A DNA stretch of 64,000 bases, from assembly GCA_036365515.1 (NCBI GenBank), contig CM070877.1, positions 67,311,022 to 67,375,021 on the forward strand, read 5' to 3'. The stretch is from Torymus aiolomorphi (taxonomy: Eukaryota; Arthropoda; Insecta; Hymenoptera; Torymidae). The notes under the pieces are model-generated. The model was not told the DNA's origin. It made no database searches and saw only the letters and a program-made list of their open reading frames with translations. Positions 45,429 to 57,310 of this stretch are shown in pieces (the first letter of the stretch is position 1; every line of letters begins with the position of its first letter). A program made the position numbers and the translations under genes.

Positions 45429-48400
45429 GGCCGAATCCATCTCAAATCAGACAGCCCGCGTATGCCTATTTCACCTATCATGTTGAAATAAAAATATTTA
45501 TGTTCTACTCGAAAAAATATTTTACACGTGTTTTTTTATTTTTTTGTTTCATCAAAATTTCATGCGTTCAGCGATGCCGAAAAATTCCGAGAAAATTCTT
45601 TCATTGAGAAAAAAAATTTTCAATGTGATTTTCAGACTGCTATTGTTTCAGCAGTTTTTCGAGCTTTTAAACGTGTAACACACAATTTCACTCAGTTTTG
45701 AACCCTCTTTAACGGCCTTAATGTCATTTTCAAAAAAAATAAAAAATCCACGAGCTATGCACTTTTTACTGAAAAATTCATTTTTTAGGGAAGTGCCTTT
45801 TTCTCGAAAACCCCATGTTTTTTTTGCACAATTATTGTTGTCGTGATAGAGGACGGTAATGCCTAGCTAGACGTATTTGTGAGATTCGGTACTTTTTCCC
45901 TGGGATAGCGATCACTAATGAGATAACACACAAACAAATTTTTCACGCCTAATGCTTATATATAGTCAATGATATTAGAGTCAATGTAAAGGTATTTGTC
46001 TTTGTGTGTATGTAATATACAGGTACACATAACTATGTATTTATTTGTTATTTGCGTCTTTTTGATTTTTTATTTTTATACCTTTTTTTCATTTGTATAC
46101 CTATTTTACTACCTTTGTTTTTCTGCATCATTGTTCTTAATTCAGTAAGCGGACGATCAGCGGTCTTTGCTGTCAAACAATGTATTTTATCGTCACATGT
46201 TTTTTAACCCATATATGAGTTTTTTGAATTCCAGGATACTTTGGAGTTGTAAGCCAATCAATATTTTTTTCTTTTCTGAATTGTTCTATTTCAGCATCTT
46301 GTAAATGTATTATTTTAATAGCATCAGTATATTTTTGAACATGTATTGCAAAATCATTTGCGTTTTGAATAGCTTCTTCAAGGGGCTCTCGAAGATTATG
46401 CGAAGTAGCATAATGCTTTATAAGTCCACCCACACCATCTACAGCTCCTTTGCCGTGCCCATTAGCAGAGAACAACCATTTTATATCACACGGTGTTCGT
46501 TTTAGTTCATCTAATTGAAAGCGATTTTTAAAGTGACTCGCAGCGCCGTCTGATACGATGGTAATTTTTTTAATTGAATCACAACAATTTTCTTTCAAGA
46601 ATTTTATAATTTTTTGTACTGCTAGCAAAGCATACGCTGAATCATGTTTTCGGTCATCACTTATAACTGCGAAACTTTGTGTCGAATCCCCTTGATAAGA
46701 GACTGCTGTGAAAATAGAAATTTGATCATTAACCCAATGATTTCCTTGAACAGCTTTATTATGAATCACAGCCCAGTTTTCAGCGAAGTCTATTTGAAGA
46801 ACTAAATGATGTGAGTCTTTTTAGCACTTTCTCTTTCTGTTTTTATAGCTTTGCGTTGTATATTTTTTACATACATGTGAGTACTAACCCTCATGGTCCA
46901 AACCGAAAGTTCATCTTTAAAAGCAGAAATTGATAGTGTCTTTTTAATCAGGTTTCCATTATCCCACAAAGCATATGTAATTTCTTCTGTGCCTTCTACA
47001 TCTTGCAGTTTTAAAACATGAAACGTAATTCCCTTAATCCCTGGACATAGTTTACATTCTTGTAAATAACATAAATCAGATGGCTCAGAACACATTGTTG
47101 CATTTATTATTTGTGACCGACTTTCATCCAACTCTGTGACGTTACTCCCTCTAAAATTAATTAAGCTCGTAAGAAATAAATCATAATTTGCGCAATAGAT
47201 ACAGAGACAAACTTCTTTGATGGGGCTAAGTAAGACATACTTTGGTCGCAAACTATAAAATTTCGATTTTCCAATTCTCAATTCTGGATAATCATTTTTA
47301 AATACTTTATACGTCTCTTTTAAACTTCGAGTAAGAAAACGCTTAACTTTTTTCTCTTTTTTATTGTTAACTTTAATTGTAACAACGTCACATTTATTAG
47401 GACTTTGTCTTGAACAATTAAAATCATCATTTAAATAATATTCCATAACAATTTTTTCCATGTTTTCATCAATCGGATGGCCTGAATATGCATCTGGTTC
47501 TGAATAAATTCCTTTTTCTTTAACAAGATTTCTCGATTTGTTGATCATATACATTGTTATTTCTGGAAATAAAGATAAAATTTCATGTTTTGTAAAGGAT
47601 GAAGGTAGCAAAGTCAGAATTTTTATTTTTTCTGATACCGTAGAACACTTTTGCAAGGCTAGACCAAGATTTTGTATCCATTCTGTACAATGGCATACAG
47701 TTGATTCATTTGCTGTTATAGAAACGTCATAAACATTGTTCAACTTCACATCAAGGGTATTAGACAATGTTGAAAGTATTTTTTTTTTTTCTTCTTTGTT
47801 ACGTAATTTTCAATTGATTTTTCATGTATAAGATTTTTTCTTTTAAGAGGCGATACAGAACCTAAGAAAGATGTACTTATTTCATTATTAAATTCTTCAA
47901 TGCGTTCTGGAGTACTTGGTAAAAAATCTTCATCTCTATCAACTACGTTATCGGTAACTTCATTATCCGTTATAAATTCATTGTCAGTACTACTCACCAA
48001 TTCTAAAGCACGATTGTAACAATGTTGACACAGATATGTAGAAGGTGTCAAAGGTAAATGAGGATAGAGGTGCTTCAATGGATGAGCAAGATTCTCAAGT
48101 TGTTTTAAACGTACGGAACTAGATTTGTAAATAATTTGTTTGTGTTTGTCTAAAAAGTCTGCACATTTGATTCTCTCTGTTGAGTAATATTGAGACATCG
48201 TAGTTGAGTTGATAAGGTGTAAATATGTAATAATTTTCCAAAAGATGATGGTTTTAAATAAGACGAGATGTGTGATATATAGCAGAAACCGAACTTTTCT
48301 TTGTAAATGTTAAGTCAAACCATATCCATCTAGCGGACAAATGTACTAGTACATATACTCCTATAAGTAGGCGCACGTACATGTATATTACATACGCACA

Positions 48401-48975
48401 AAGATAAATACCTTTACATTGACTCTAATATCATTGACTATATATAAGCGTTAAGCGTGAAAAATTTGTTTGTGTGTTATCTCATTAGTGATCGCTATCC
48501 CAGGAAAAAAGTACCGAATCTCACAAATACGTCTAGCTAGGCATTACCGTCCTCTATCACGACAACAAAAATTGTGCAAAAAAAACATGGGGTTTTCGAG
48601 AAAAAGGCACTTCTCTAAAAAATGAATTTTTCAGTAAAAAGTGCATAGCTCGTGGATTTTTTATTTTTTTTTGAAAATGACATTAAGGCCGTTAAAGAGG
48701 GCTCAAAACTGAGTGAAATTATGTGTTACACGTTTAAAAGCTTGAAAAACTGCTGAAACAATAGCAGTCTGAAAGTCACATTGAAAATTTTTTTTCTCAA
48801 TGAAAGAATTTTCTCGGAATTTTTCGGTATCGCTGAACGCATGAAATTTTGATGAAACAAAAAAATAAAAAAACACGTGTAAAATATTTTTTCGAGTAGA
48901 ACATAAATATTTTTATTTCAACATGATAGGTGAAATAGGCATACGCGGGCTGTCTGATTTGAGATGGATTCGGCC
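45429..48975 (-). mobile_element. Element B: DDD-type transposon (Sola-like), ATAA target duplication
   Basis: Ends GGCCGAATCCATCTCAAATC and its complement. Terminal inverted repeats are about 597 bases (45429-46025 with 48377-48975) and very similar to each other. ATAA flanks both sides (45425-45428, 48976-48979), while the uninterrupted opposite palindrome arm has a single ATAA (50254-50257, complement). A 4-bp duplication agrees with Sola. The encoded protein is interrupted at only two places. Confidence 0.8.
46173..48198 (-). pseudogene. Element B transposase-like protein, two frame breaks
   Basis: Starts at 48198 (MSQYYSTERIKCADFLDKH) with a Cys-containing N terminus (YLCQHCYNR). The frame shifts at an 11-A run near 47790 and continues to 46802 with a basic middle (KVNNKKEKKVKRFLTRSLK), the IGKSKFYSLRPKYV segment and CYLQECKLCPGIKG. 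A second single-base break near 46810 leads to QIDFAENW, then SDGAASHFKN (residues 73-82 of the last frame) and HGKGAVDGVGG (105-115). The three acidic positions match those of element A. About 670 residues in all. The least damaged member of the family here. Function inferred from motifs and from the transposon ends. Confidence 0.75.
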
Positions 48976-49322
48976 ATAAAGTACTACGTAACGCCCAAGA
49001 GGCCCAATAGCTCACACACTCCTACAAAACTTTATAGTACCTACGTACTTTACGCCAGTGTGGGCGAAAATTATTTTAATTATATAACTATAATGTCTTC
49101 TTTTTATTTCTAAAATTCATAAGAATTTTTTCAGGTATTTACGAAAAGTCAAAGCCTGTATAAAAAAATTACATAGTTACCACCACATCACCATTTTTCA
49201 TTATTCCTCCTCAATTTTGAACTTTCTATAATATTACGCATCGTGGAAGGATAAGAGAAGTCTAGAGCTGCTCTAGCAGGGTTGATCCTCCGATCTCCCG
49301 TACATACTTGGCGGGCCCGACG

Positions 49323-49908
49323 TTTTGCAGTTCAAGATATAACATGGTCATTTTCATATAAATATTCATATGTTTAAAGAGATAACATGTATAAATGAGT
49401 TGCTTCTACATATTAACTACTGATCTATGAATCTATCACTTTATTTTTAAATAGAAAGTACAAACCCGCGTAAAATATATAAAATCTCATATGATATCCC
49501 ATAATATATAAAATTGCATATGACATCACATATAAGATCTCATACGAGATATGCGCTGTCTGAAATTCTCATATGAGATCTTATATGATATTTACACGGG
49601 GGAAAAGGATATAAAATATGTTGCTTATAAAACGCTTAGTAAAATGTAAAAGACTTTTGAGCAGGCTATAAATTTATATGAATTTTTTATTTTATTCTCG
49701 TTTAAAAGGGACGGACACAAGGAAAAATATGTTTGATAATGAAATACAAATCATGATTCTGCACATTTACGGATGTGTTGTACTTAACGGCATCAATTAA
49801 AAATTAGAGCCAATGTAATTATTTATGGTGGACTTATAGGTATAAATATTGTTAATGAATTTATGTAAAAATTTAGTATTCTACATTTAAGTAGCCCACG
49901 TAACTGCA
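49323..49908. other. Palindrome spacer, unpaired
   Basis: 586 AT-rich bases between the inner ends of the palindrome arms. It holds one MITE (49465-49600) and nothing else recognisable. Confidence 0.6.
49465..49600. mobile_element. 136-bp MITE, CCCGYGTAAA termini
   Basis: CCCGCGTAAAATATATAAAA at the left is complemented by ATATTTACACGGG at the right. Inside are several CTCATATGAGAT-type palindromes. No clear target duplication. Confidence 0.65.
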
Positions 49909-51239
49909 AACCGTCGGGCCCGCCAAGTATGTTCGGGAGATCGGAGGATCAACCCTGCTAGAGCAGCTCTAGACTTCTCTTGTCCTTTCAAGATGCGTAA
50001 TATTATAGAAAGTTCAAAATTGAGGAGGAATAATGAAAAATAGTGATGTGTTGGTAACTATGTAATTTTTTATACAGGCTTTGACTTTTCGTAAATACCT
50101 GAAAAAATTCTTATGAATTTTAGAAATAAAAAGAAGGCATTATAGTTATATAATTAAAATAATTTTCGCCCACACTGGCGTAAAGTACGTAGGTACTATA
50201 AAGTTTTGTAGGAGTGTGTGAGCTATTGGGCCTCTTGGGCGTTACGTAGTACTTTATGTAATTAAGTAAAATGTAATTTTATACGCGAGGTACGAGAAGT
50301 TCTTATGGTCGGTACTTGACTACAAGTAATTGGTTTCAGTACTTTTTTGTGTTTAATTTGTATAGAAGAATGAAGAAATTTGAATACATTTCTGAGAACA
50401 TAGTCATACAGTTTTTCGGAGAATGGTTTGCATTACTTGACTATCGATAATTGATTTCATAACTTTCGTTTCTTTGATTTGTAGTGAACAATTTGAATGC
50501 ACTTACATATAATTTGTTGGGCATACATTGACTCAAAGAAGTAAAAGACTTTTTTACTAGTATTTATTTGACTTCTTTTAAAAAATCATAAATATTATTT
50601 TATAGATTATACAGAAAAAACTTCTATACTTGCCTTATTTTATACTTTCCTTGGAAGTTTTATTAACAATATTATTATTTGTACAGTCATCAACAAAATT
50701 ATTACCATTTGTAGAGAGTGCTTATTGAATAGATGAGATTAGAATAAATAAAAGGACTATAGACAAATAGAAAATACTTTAAAAAATAGTTTTTAAAAGT
50801 GTTTATAATAATTGTTTCAAAAAAACATTTAAGCTTTCAGTCAAGTTCTTTGTAGAGAGTTGGACAGTTGTTGAGAGCAAGATTGTTTGGATAAAAACAT
50901 TAAACTTTTATCAGTATTTCAACAGAGGATTTAAAGTTGTTAAGAAAGATAACAATAATATATTTTTTCTTTGTAGCTATCGCAAGGAATAAAAGAAAAA
51001 AGTACAAGTTCTCAGAATTACAATTCAAATCTCTGTATCACCTGATTCTCTTGCTTTTATAAAACTCGAAGCTCAAAGTTGGCTGAGAAGTTGCGTTCTC
51101 ATGTCAACTACCTTTTCCATAGCAGTCGGTGGTACAAAGTTTTTTAAAAACTACTCTTTCGCATCTATTTCTCTGAAATCACCTAATTCTCTAGCCTTTA
51201 CGAAATGCGAAGCTCAAAGTTTGCCAAGTTTAAAAACAC

Positions 51240-51659
51240 TTTGACTTTACATGCACGATGCACGTGCTATTAGAACAACTAGTTAGTTCGCGCGCGAAGG
51301 TTACAATTCGAACGCGCGAACGTTACGGCGCGCGGCGAGACTGCTACTAAATACGCGCGTACCTGTGAAGTACGGCCGGCTGACATGCACCCGCACGTAT
51401 ACGGCACAGAAAGCTTGTACGGAACGATTTCCATACAGGCCTTTTACAGTAATTACGTGAGAAGAAAGAGTAGAAAACTTACGTTGTGAAGGAGCAGTCG
51501 GTGCACTCGGTTCTCTCTCGCTCTCTGTCGCTCGCACAGTAGTTGCGCGCTCTCTCTCTCTCTCTATCTTTTGCACTCGCTAGTTCAGATCGGTAGGCGG
51601 GCTGGCCGCCGGCTCCTCGCTCGCTGTCTCACTTGCTCTAGTGGCACACGCGGCGCGGA

Positions 51660-51660
<1 letters not shown>
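51240..51660. other. CpG-rich DNA left of the LINE
   Basis: Unlike its surroundings, this stretch is dense in CG and CGCG (51290-51400). On the minus strand it has a GA-rich transcript-like segment and a GTAAGT at about 51484-51479. It may be part of a host CpG island or promoter interrupted by the LINE, but there is no recognisable exon. Confidence 0.4.
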
Positions 51661-51737
<77 letters not shown>

Positions 51738-51765
51738 TTCTCTCTCTGTCTCCCCCTATCTCTCT
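51661..51765 (+). repeat. (CT)n tract, left of the LINE
   Basis: A pure (CT)n run of about 64 bases, then a decayed CT-rich stretch to 51765. A similar pure (CT)n run begins right after the LINE 3' end at 56842. Confidence 0.85.
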
Positions 51766-52321
51766 CGATGGCGCGCACGACGTGTTGACGTGTAACAGAT
51801 CGGTTTCGACTTTTATTAACATTTCTAACGTTTTCTAAGAAATCCTTCAAGTGTGCACCTTAGTATTTGGTTTAGATAATTCTTGTGTATATATGCGTGT
51901 GTGTGTAAAAAAGTGATACCAGTGGTGGAAAAGTGACATCAAGAGTGAAATAACGATTGTGGAACATACGCCTCATGCTGTAACAGTAACGACGCTTGTT
52001 GCTCGTCTAAATTAACAAAGCTTAGTGGTGCTCTTCACTTTGCACTCTCTACGCTCTCACCACAGGAACTGCAGCGTGCTGAATTTTCAAGCTGCATATG
52101 CACATATGATCAATTACAAGGTCGCCAACGGTAGGAGCCGAGGTCAACATCTAGCCCAACCTGACAGAGCGCTACCATCGCGCAAGCAGATTTTTGCAAG
52201 TCACCCGTAAGCTTACTGGTCTATCCAGCAGAGGGCGTGTCACGTCTCGCGAGCAGAAAATCTCGCTCATACTATATATACTTCGTCGGACGGTGCACTT
52301 GAGAGAGTTTCCCTCGCCTCT

Positions 52322-52637
52322 ATGGCTCCAAGCCCTAGTATGACGTGCATAGTATGTCGCAAGACCATCCACCCACGCACGTATAACTCTTGCTTGGTAT
52401 GCAAAAAGCCGTGTCATACAAAGTGCGCAGGTAAGAAAAAAAATGCGCCATGTGACTTGTGTCGCGCAGCTGAGCAGCGGCGCCAGAAGAAATTCGATGC
52501 CATCCAAACTAAGCGTCAAAGTGCTGGGCGTAAATCGATTCCATTGCTCAATAACGACACACCCAAAGCCACAGAAGGGAGAACATCGGCGCGAAGCAAT
52601 AATGGCACTCAACAACAGCAACCACAACAGCAACAAG

Positions 52638-52669
<32 letters not shown>

Positions 52670-54115
52670 CCACAATAACAACAACAACAATAACAACCAC
52701 AACAACAACAACCACAACAGCAGCAACAACAACAACAACAACACCAACAACAACAACAAAAACAGACACCCAGTAAGAATAATTTAACTAATACTAATAG
52801 CAATGTAAATAGACAGTGTCAAATAACACCGGTGCTGTCGCGCTGTCGGCTCAGCGCATCCGCGTCAATACGAACGCCTTCTATCACACGTCGTCAGACA
52901 TTGCCGCCCTCAACTGTACTAACTACGAAAAACTTGACTAACAATGCCAATATGAGTAATATCTTCCTCGAGAAGACACTGGCCAGACTACAAGGTGACG
53001 AAGAAGATGAGGTCAACTCTCCCAAGATGATAAGCGCATCTTCTGCGCAAATCTCCACCACTATTCAGGTGCTGCCCCCGCCTCTGGGGGATACACACCT
53101 GAATGGTGTGAAAAATCTATTAATTCCTGTAAGCACGCTGGAGCTTTTCTTTCAAAGATTTGACATGCTCGAGAAGCAGCTGGACGACCTCAAATGCCCC
53201 GAGAGCCGGAGCTACATGTTGGACAATTTTTCCAAAATACCTGCAGATGCAGACCAGAACAACAACATGGAGCTGTCCACACGGGTTTCTCCTCTCGAGG
53301 AGCACATAAAGAAGCAAAGTATTTTACTAGAGGAAGTGGTTAGTAAAAGTCAGCTGCTTCTCGAGGACAACTTACTACTTAAAAATAAATTAGACAAAGC
53401 GATATGCGACTTTGGAAACCTCCAACGCGTTTGGAAAATTGATGGATGCGACGAAATAGAGGTAGAGAGTAGGTCTGGCAGTTCCACCCATCCCGCTGGC
53501 GTAAAAGTGCCAAATTTATTTTCATCGTCTCGGTCGAGCCTGGGGACCGCTGTCGCGAGTTCCGGATTTGAGGTTCCCGAGTCCTGCGAAGTGATAATAA
53601 ATGGCATCTTGCAGAAAGATCACGAACCTACGAATGAGGACCTAAATAATGTTGCCTTCGCAGTACTTAAAATCATCCTTCCCTCTTTTGAAAGGGATAA
53701 AATTCTAGGAACGCGTGTCCTGCGCGCCCGAGACTCGACCGAGATAAATGATAGCGAGACGGCGAGGGGCTTGGAACCGCGATCTGGCGCACACTCCTCT
53801 TGTGTAGTTAGGCTTGTCAGCTCGTACCTAGTGAAGGAGGTCATACGTGCAAGGCGTGCGCTCACTAATAGCTATTTGACAACTGCCAACATCAACCCTG
53901 AACTGCTTGGTCGCCTGCCTACCGAATCATAAAGTCTTTATTAATGAAATGCTATCTCATGAACAGTTTCAGGCATTCAAAAGCCTGAGGTCGATTGCCC
54001 AGAATTTAGGCTTTAAATATGTTTGGCATGCCGGCGGCATATTCCTAGCCAGGCGTAAGAGTCGGTGCGGGCTTCATGGCCAGGGGCGACAGCTGACAAA
54101 CGGACGAGGGGTCGC
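52322..54115 (+). pseudogene. LINE ORF1 protein, interrupted
   Basis: Starts MAPSPSMTCIVCRK with a PHD-like C4HC3 finger (C9, C12, C24, C27, H32, C35, C44, C47), then a basic linker and a (CAA)n polyglutamine tract. Two TAA stops at 52676 and 52691 lie inside that tract, and the same frame reopens at once to 53932. This second part is rich in heptad-like Leu positions (LLEDNLLLKNKL), probably a coiled coil. A frameshift near 53935 is followed by FINEMLSHEQFQAFKSLR and YVWHAGGIFLARR, similar to the FP-type C-terminal domain of insect LINE ORF1 proteins. The role is RNA binding with the LINE particle, by family knowledge. Broken as it stands. Confidence 0.8.
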
Positions 54116-56098
54116 AGTTTCCTCAAGGTAGGGTTCCTAAATATCAACTCCATTCGTCCACGTCTGAATGGCCTCCGTATGTTTCTGGCCAAGGATCCCT
54201 CCTACCACTTTTTTGGCATAGCGGAGTCCTGGTTGGGTCCGGTTGTCGACGACACTCTCATTCAGATTGAAGGCTACTCGGTAATCAGGCAGGATCGCAA
54301 CTTACATAGTGGCAGGGTCGCTGTATGTGCGTAAAGACTACACATCAAAATATTGGCTTGTTCCAAGACTTTAAGAGAAGGGAAACCTCTTATACCAGAA
54401 TATTTATTCTGTCAAGCGCGGCGGGGCGATTCCGCACCCATTCTACTCGGTGTCATCTATAGACCCCCGCACACAGCAATGCAGAAAGAGGGCACCGACC
54501 TTTCTGACGTTTTACGTGATCTTGCCTCTGAGTATAGTCATAAATTCATCATGGGGGATCTGAATGCTGACCTGTCGTCGGCAGCTGATCCAGATGCACA
54601 TACCATCAGCAATCTGGCTAAGGTTCTATCTCTGCAAGTCGTGCAACATGGCCCAACCCATCATAAGACCCCAACATCGCATACATGGATTGATCTGATT
54701 CTCACGGACGAAAATGATGAGGTGCTTGCTTTTGCGAATGAATGCTCACCCAGTTTCGGCAAACATGCCATCATCGGCGCTACGATAAACCATTTCGTAC
54801 CAGCGCCTACAAGGGAATCGTTTTCCTATAGAGATTTCAAAAATATTTGTCCAAATACGTTGAATGAACTGCTGGCCTGCTGTGACTGGATGAGCATGAA
54901 TTCTATCGAGTCCGATTTAGAGGGTGCTTTAGAAAATCTGAATGCAAACCTAAATTTTGCCATTGATAAATTCCTTGTTAATATATTAAATTCTTCTTTC
55001 ACTCAGGGAATCTTTCCGAGAACCTGGAAGAGAGCACAGATAATCGCGCTTAAGAAAATTGTTGCTCCGTCGACCGTCTTGGACTTTCGACCGATAGCGC
55101 TGCTCTGCTTTCTGTCAAAGGTTCTCGAAAAGATAGCTCATGACCAAATCACGGGGTATTTAAATAAGAATAATTTACTCGATTCCCTCCAAGCCGGATT
55201 CCGCAGACACAATAGCACGCAGACGGCACTGCTTAAATTGACAGACGATATACGGATGGCTATTGACAAAAGAAAGTCACGCTATTGTTGTTATTCGACT
55301 TTAGCAAGACTTTTGATACGATATCTCCGTCGAGGCTTTTACAAAAACTCCATCAGCTGCGGTTCTCTAAAAAATCATACTTGCAAGGTCGCTCCCAGAT
55401 GGTTAGTACAAATAATAATGAAATTTCTGAGTGGTTGGAAACAAATCTGGGAGTCCCGCAGGCTTCTGTTCTGGGGCCCCTGCTATTTTGCCTATATGTC
55501 AATGACTTCCATACCATACTTGACGGTCGGACGATACAATGTATTTTTTACGCAGATGACCTTCAGATTTATATTCATACCACTAAAGATGAAATTTTGG
55601 AGGGCATCTCTCGGCTGTCTGATGCGGCACAAATGGTGTCTGCGTGGGCAGAGGCTTCCCGCCTCCATCTCAATGCAAGTAAGACCAAAGCGATAGCCTT
55701 TGGTTCTAGGAAAAATATAAACTCTATAAACTCGATGAATCTACCAGGCATTGGGATGGGAGCTGGGGTGTTCATTCCATTCAGTAGCGAGGTTGTGAGT
55801 CTTGGTGTTACACTTGATAGTAAGTTGACGTGGAAACCGCAAGTTCACCAAGTTAGCAAGAAAGTCAACAGATCCCTATACAGCTTGCGGTTCATAAGGG
55901 CGTGCACCACCGAGACACTCCACAAAAGACTAGTCGAGACCCTAGTACAACCTCACCTTGACTACTGCACGGTAGTATATCTACAGGCGACGAACGAACT
56001 GCGACATAAACTGGACCGTCTGAGCAATGCTTGCGTGAGATACGTCCTTGGGGTTAGAAGGGATGCTCACATCACCCCCTATAGGAGACGCTTGGGCT
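54116..56098 (+). pseudogene. LINE ORF2: endonuclease and reverse transcriptase, broken
   Basis: The endonuclease part opens VGFLNINSIRPRLNGLR and continues with FFGIAESWL, GVIYRPPH and MGDLNADLSS. Frame breaks lie around 54320-54350. Near 54970 the text jumps from AIDKF to LVNILNSSFTQGIFP, leaving out the endonuclease C terminus and the first RT segment, so an internal deletion of roughly 100 codons or more is likely. The RT region shows PIALLCFLSKVLEKIAH, AGFRRHNSTQTALL, a frameshift near 55280, VPQASVLGPLLF (residues 57-68 of the 55285 frame) and YADD (89-92). TAG at 56098 ends the frame, with readable C-terminal sequence beyond to about 56400. Confidence 0.9.
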
Positions 56099-56838
56099 AG
56101 CTCCACCCGGACTCCCGCAGGCTATATTTTACAGCCATTCTCATGTACAAAGTCACGCGACTGGGAGAGCCCAGTTACCTGGCTGTTTTTTTTTCTGGAG
56201 CATAAACCCAATTCAACCAGTAGGGGTGTGCCACCAGAACTTGTTCCACCGTTTGTCAATTACAAAACGGGGGAAAAGGCTTTTCAGGCTCAAGGTGTAC
56301 GTCTCTGGAACTCTCTCCCCTCCTCCTTACGCCACCTACCATCTCTATCTTCTTTCAAGAGGGCGCTGCGCCAACACCTATTCGATCGCGATGCCTAGCC
56401 TTTCGGTGTGGGCAAAAGGAACTGCCAGCATGGGGACCTTCTCGTAGCATAAGGATGTGACTTGTATTTTACTTACCTTGACTATGCGGCTGTGATACAG
56501 AACTAGCTATTATTGTTATATCTGGTAAGTAGTATTTTAAACTGTGATTCTTTTAGTTAAGTTGTCGTACCAGCTGTGATATTTTTCTACTTTTACATGT
56601 ATTTATTTTCTTTTTTTTTTATAACTGAAGGTCCCTACATAAATAGATATAGATACACTTTATTGTTTTAGCTAGTCAGTTTAGTACTTTTCATTTTTTT
56701 TTTTAAACTGTACTATATCTTATGTTACCATATTCATTATTATTATTGTATTACTATTCGTTTGTTATATCTACTGTATTTTATGTAAATTATGCACTGC
56801 ATAATCCTGTAATATTTTGCTGTGAAGGTAAATAAATC

Positions 56839-56841
<3 letters not shown>

Positions 56842-56930
<89 letters not shown>
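56842..56930 (+). repeat. (CT)n tract, right of the LINE
   Basis: A pure run of CT dinucleotides immediately after AAATAAATCGCAT of the LINE 3' end, followed by CpG-rich DNA. Confidence 0.9.
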
Positions 56931-56931
<1 letters not shown>

Positions 56932-57310
56932 TCCCTCCTACTCTTTTACATTCTCGTCAGGGCACCCACTCACACACCCGGTGTCCCTCTCAAAACGAGA
57001 TACGGCGCGAACGATAAAATTCGGGAGAGAGCGGTCATTCGATGTGGCTTGCACGGTAGCACACGCAAAGATGGCTGCCGTGACTCGCCAAAAGTAACAA
57101 GCAGCTTCACGACGGATGACGGGCATATTACGCGTTCGCAGACGGATTCGATACGCACGGGGCGCAAGCGCGCTGGTGCGCGGGCCTCGTTTCGGCTGCA
57201 CCGGAGTTGCTCGCGCGCGCTCACTGCCTTCGCGCAGCTGATTCGAGTCGCGACTGGTCTACGCGTTAAATTCCGTAGGTTTTATGGTTATACAATTTTT
57301 AGGTAATCCA
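56931..57310. other. CpG-rich DNA right of the LINE
   Basis: CG-dense (GCGCAAGCGCGCTGGTGCGC around 57160), like 51240-51660 on the other side. Together they look like one GC-rich locus split by the LINE. No exon is recognised. Confidence 0.4.

Larger units (their letters stand above)
44456..51231. mobile_element. Large palindromic element, 1.35-kb arms
   Basis: 44456-45428 plus 48980-49322 is complementary to 49909-51231 (for example TTGGCAAACTTTGAGCTTCG at the outer edge and GCGGGCCCGACG at the inner). The left arm is split by element B; the right arm is whole. Within each outer end a unit of about 120 bases (AACTTTGAGCTTCG...) is present twice. No coding capacity outside element B. Confidence 0.8.
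51766..56841 (+). mobile_element. Non-LTR retrotransposon (LINE), CR1/Jockey-like group
   Basis: About 5.1 kb with a GC-balanced 5' UTR of roughly 550 bases, ORF1 and ORF2 (endonuclease plus reverse transcriptase), and a 3' UTR ending GTGAAGGTAAATAAATCGCAT. (CT)n sequence lies at both ends, suggesting insertion into a (CT)n microsatellite. ORF1 with a PHD-like finger and a C-terminal FP-like segment is found in CR1/Crack/Daphne-type elements; I do not fix the clade. Confidence 0.85.

Noticed and set aside
51301..51576. Host exon on the minus strand
   Set aside because: A short open frame with a low-complexity Arg/Glu start and no recognisable domain; a GTAAGT nearby is not enough.
52172..52803. 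Poly-Leu, poly-Val, poly-Asn and poly-Cys open frames
   Set aside because: Other-frame readings of the (CAA)n tract of LINE ORF1.
54065..56447. Separate genes for each LINE ORF2 frame
   Set aside because: The frames are consecutive parts of one endonuclease/RT protein split by frameshifts and a deletion.
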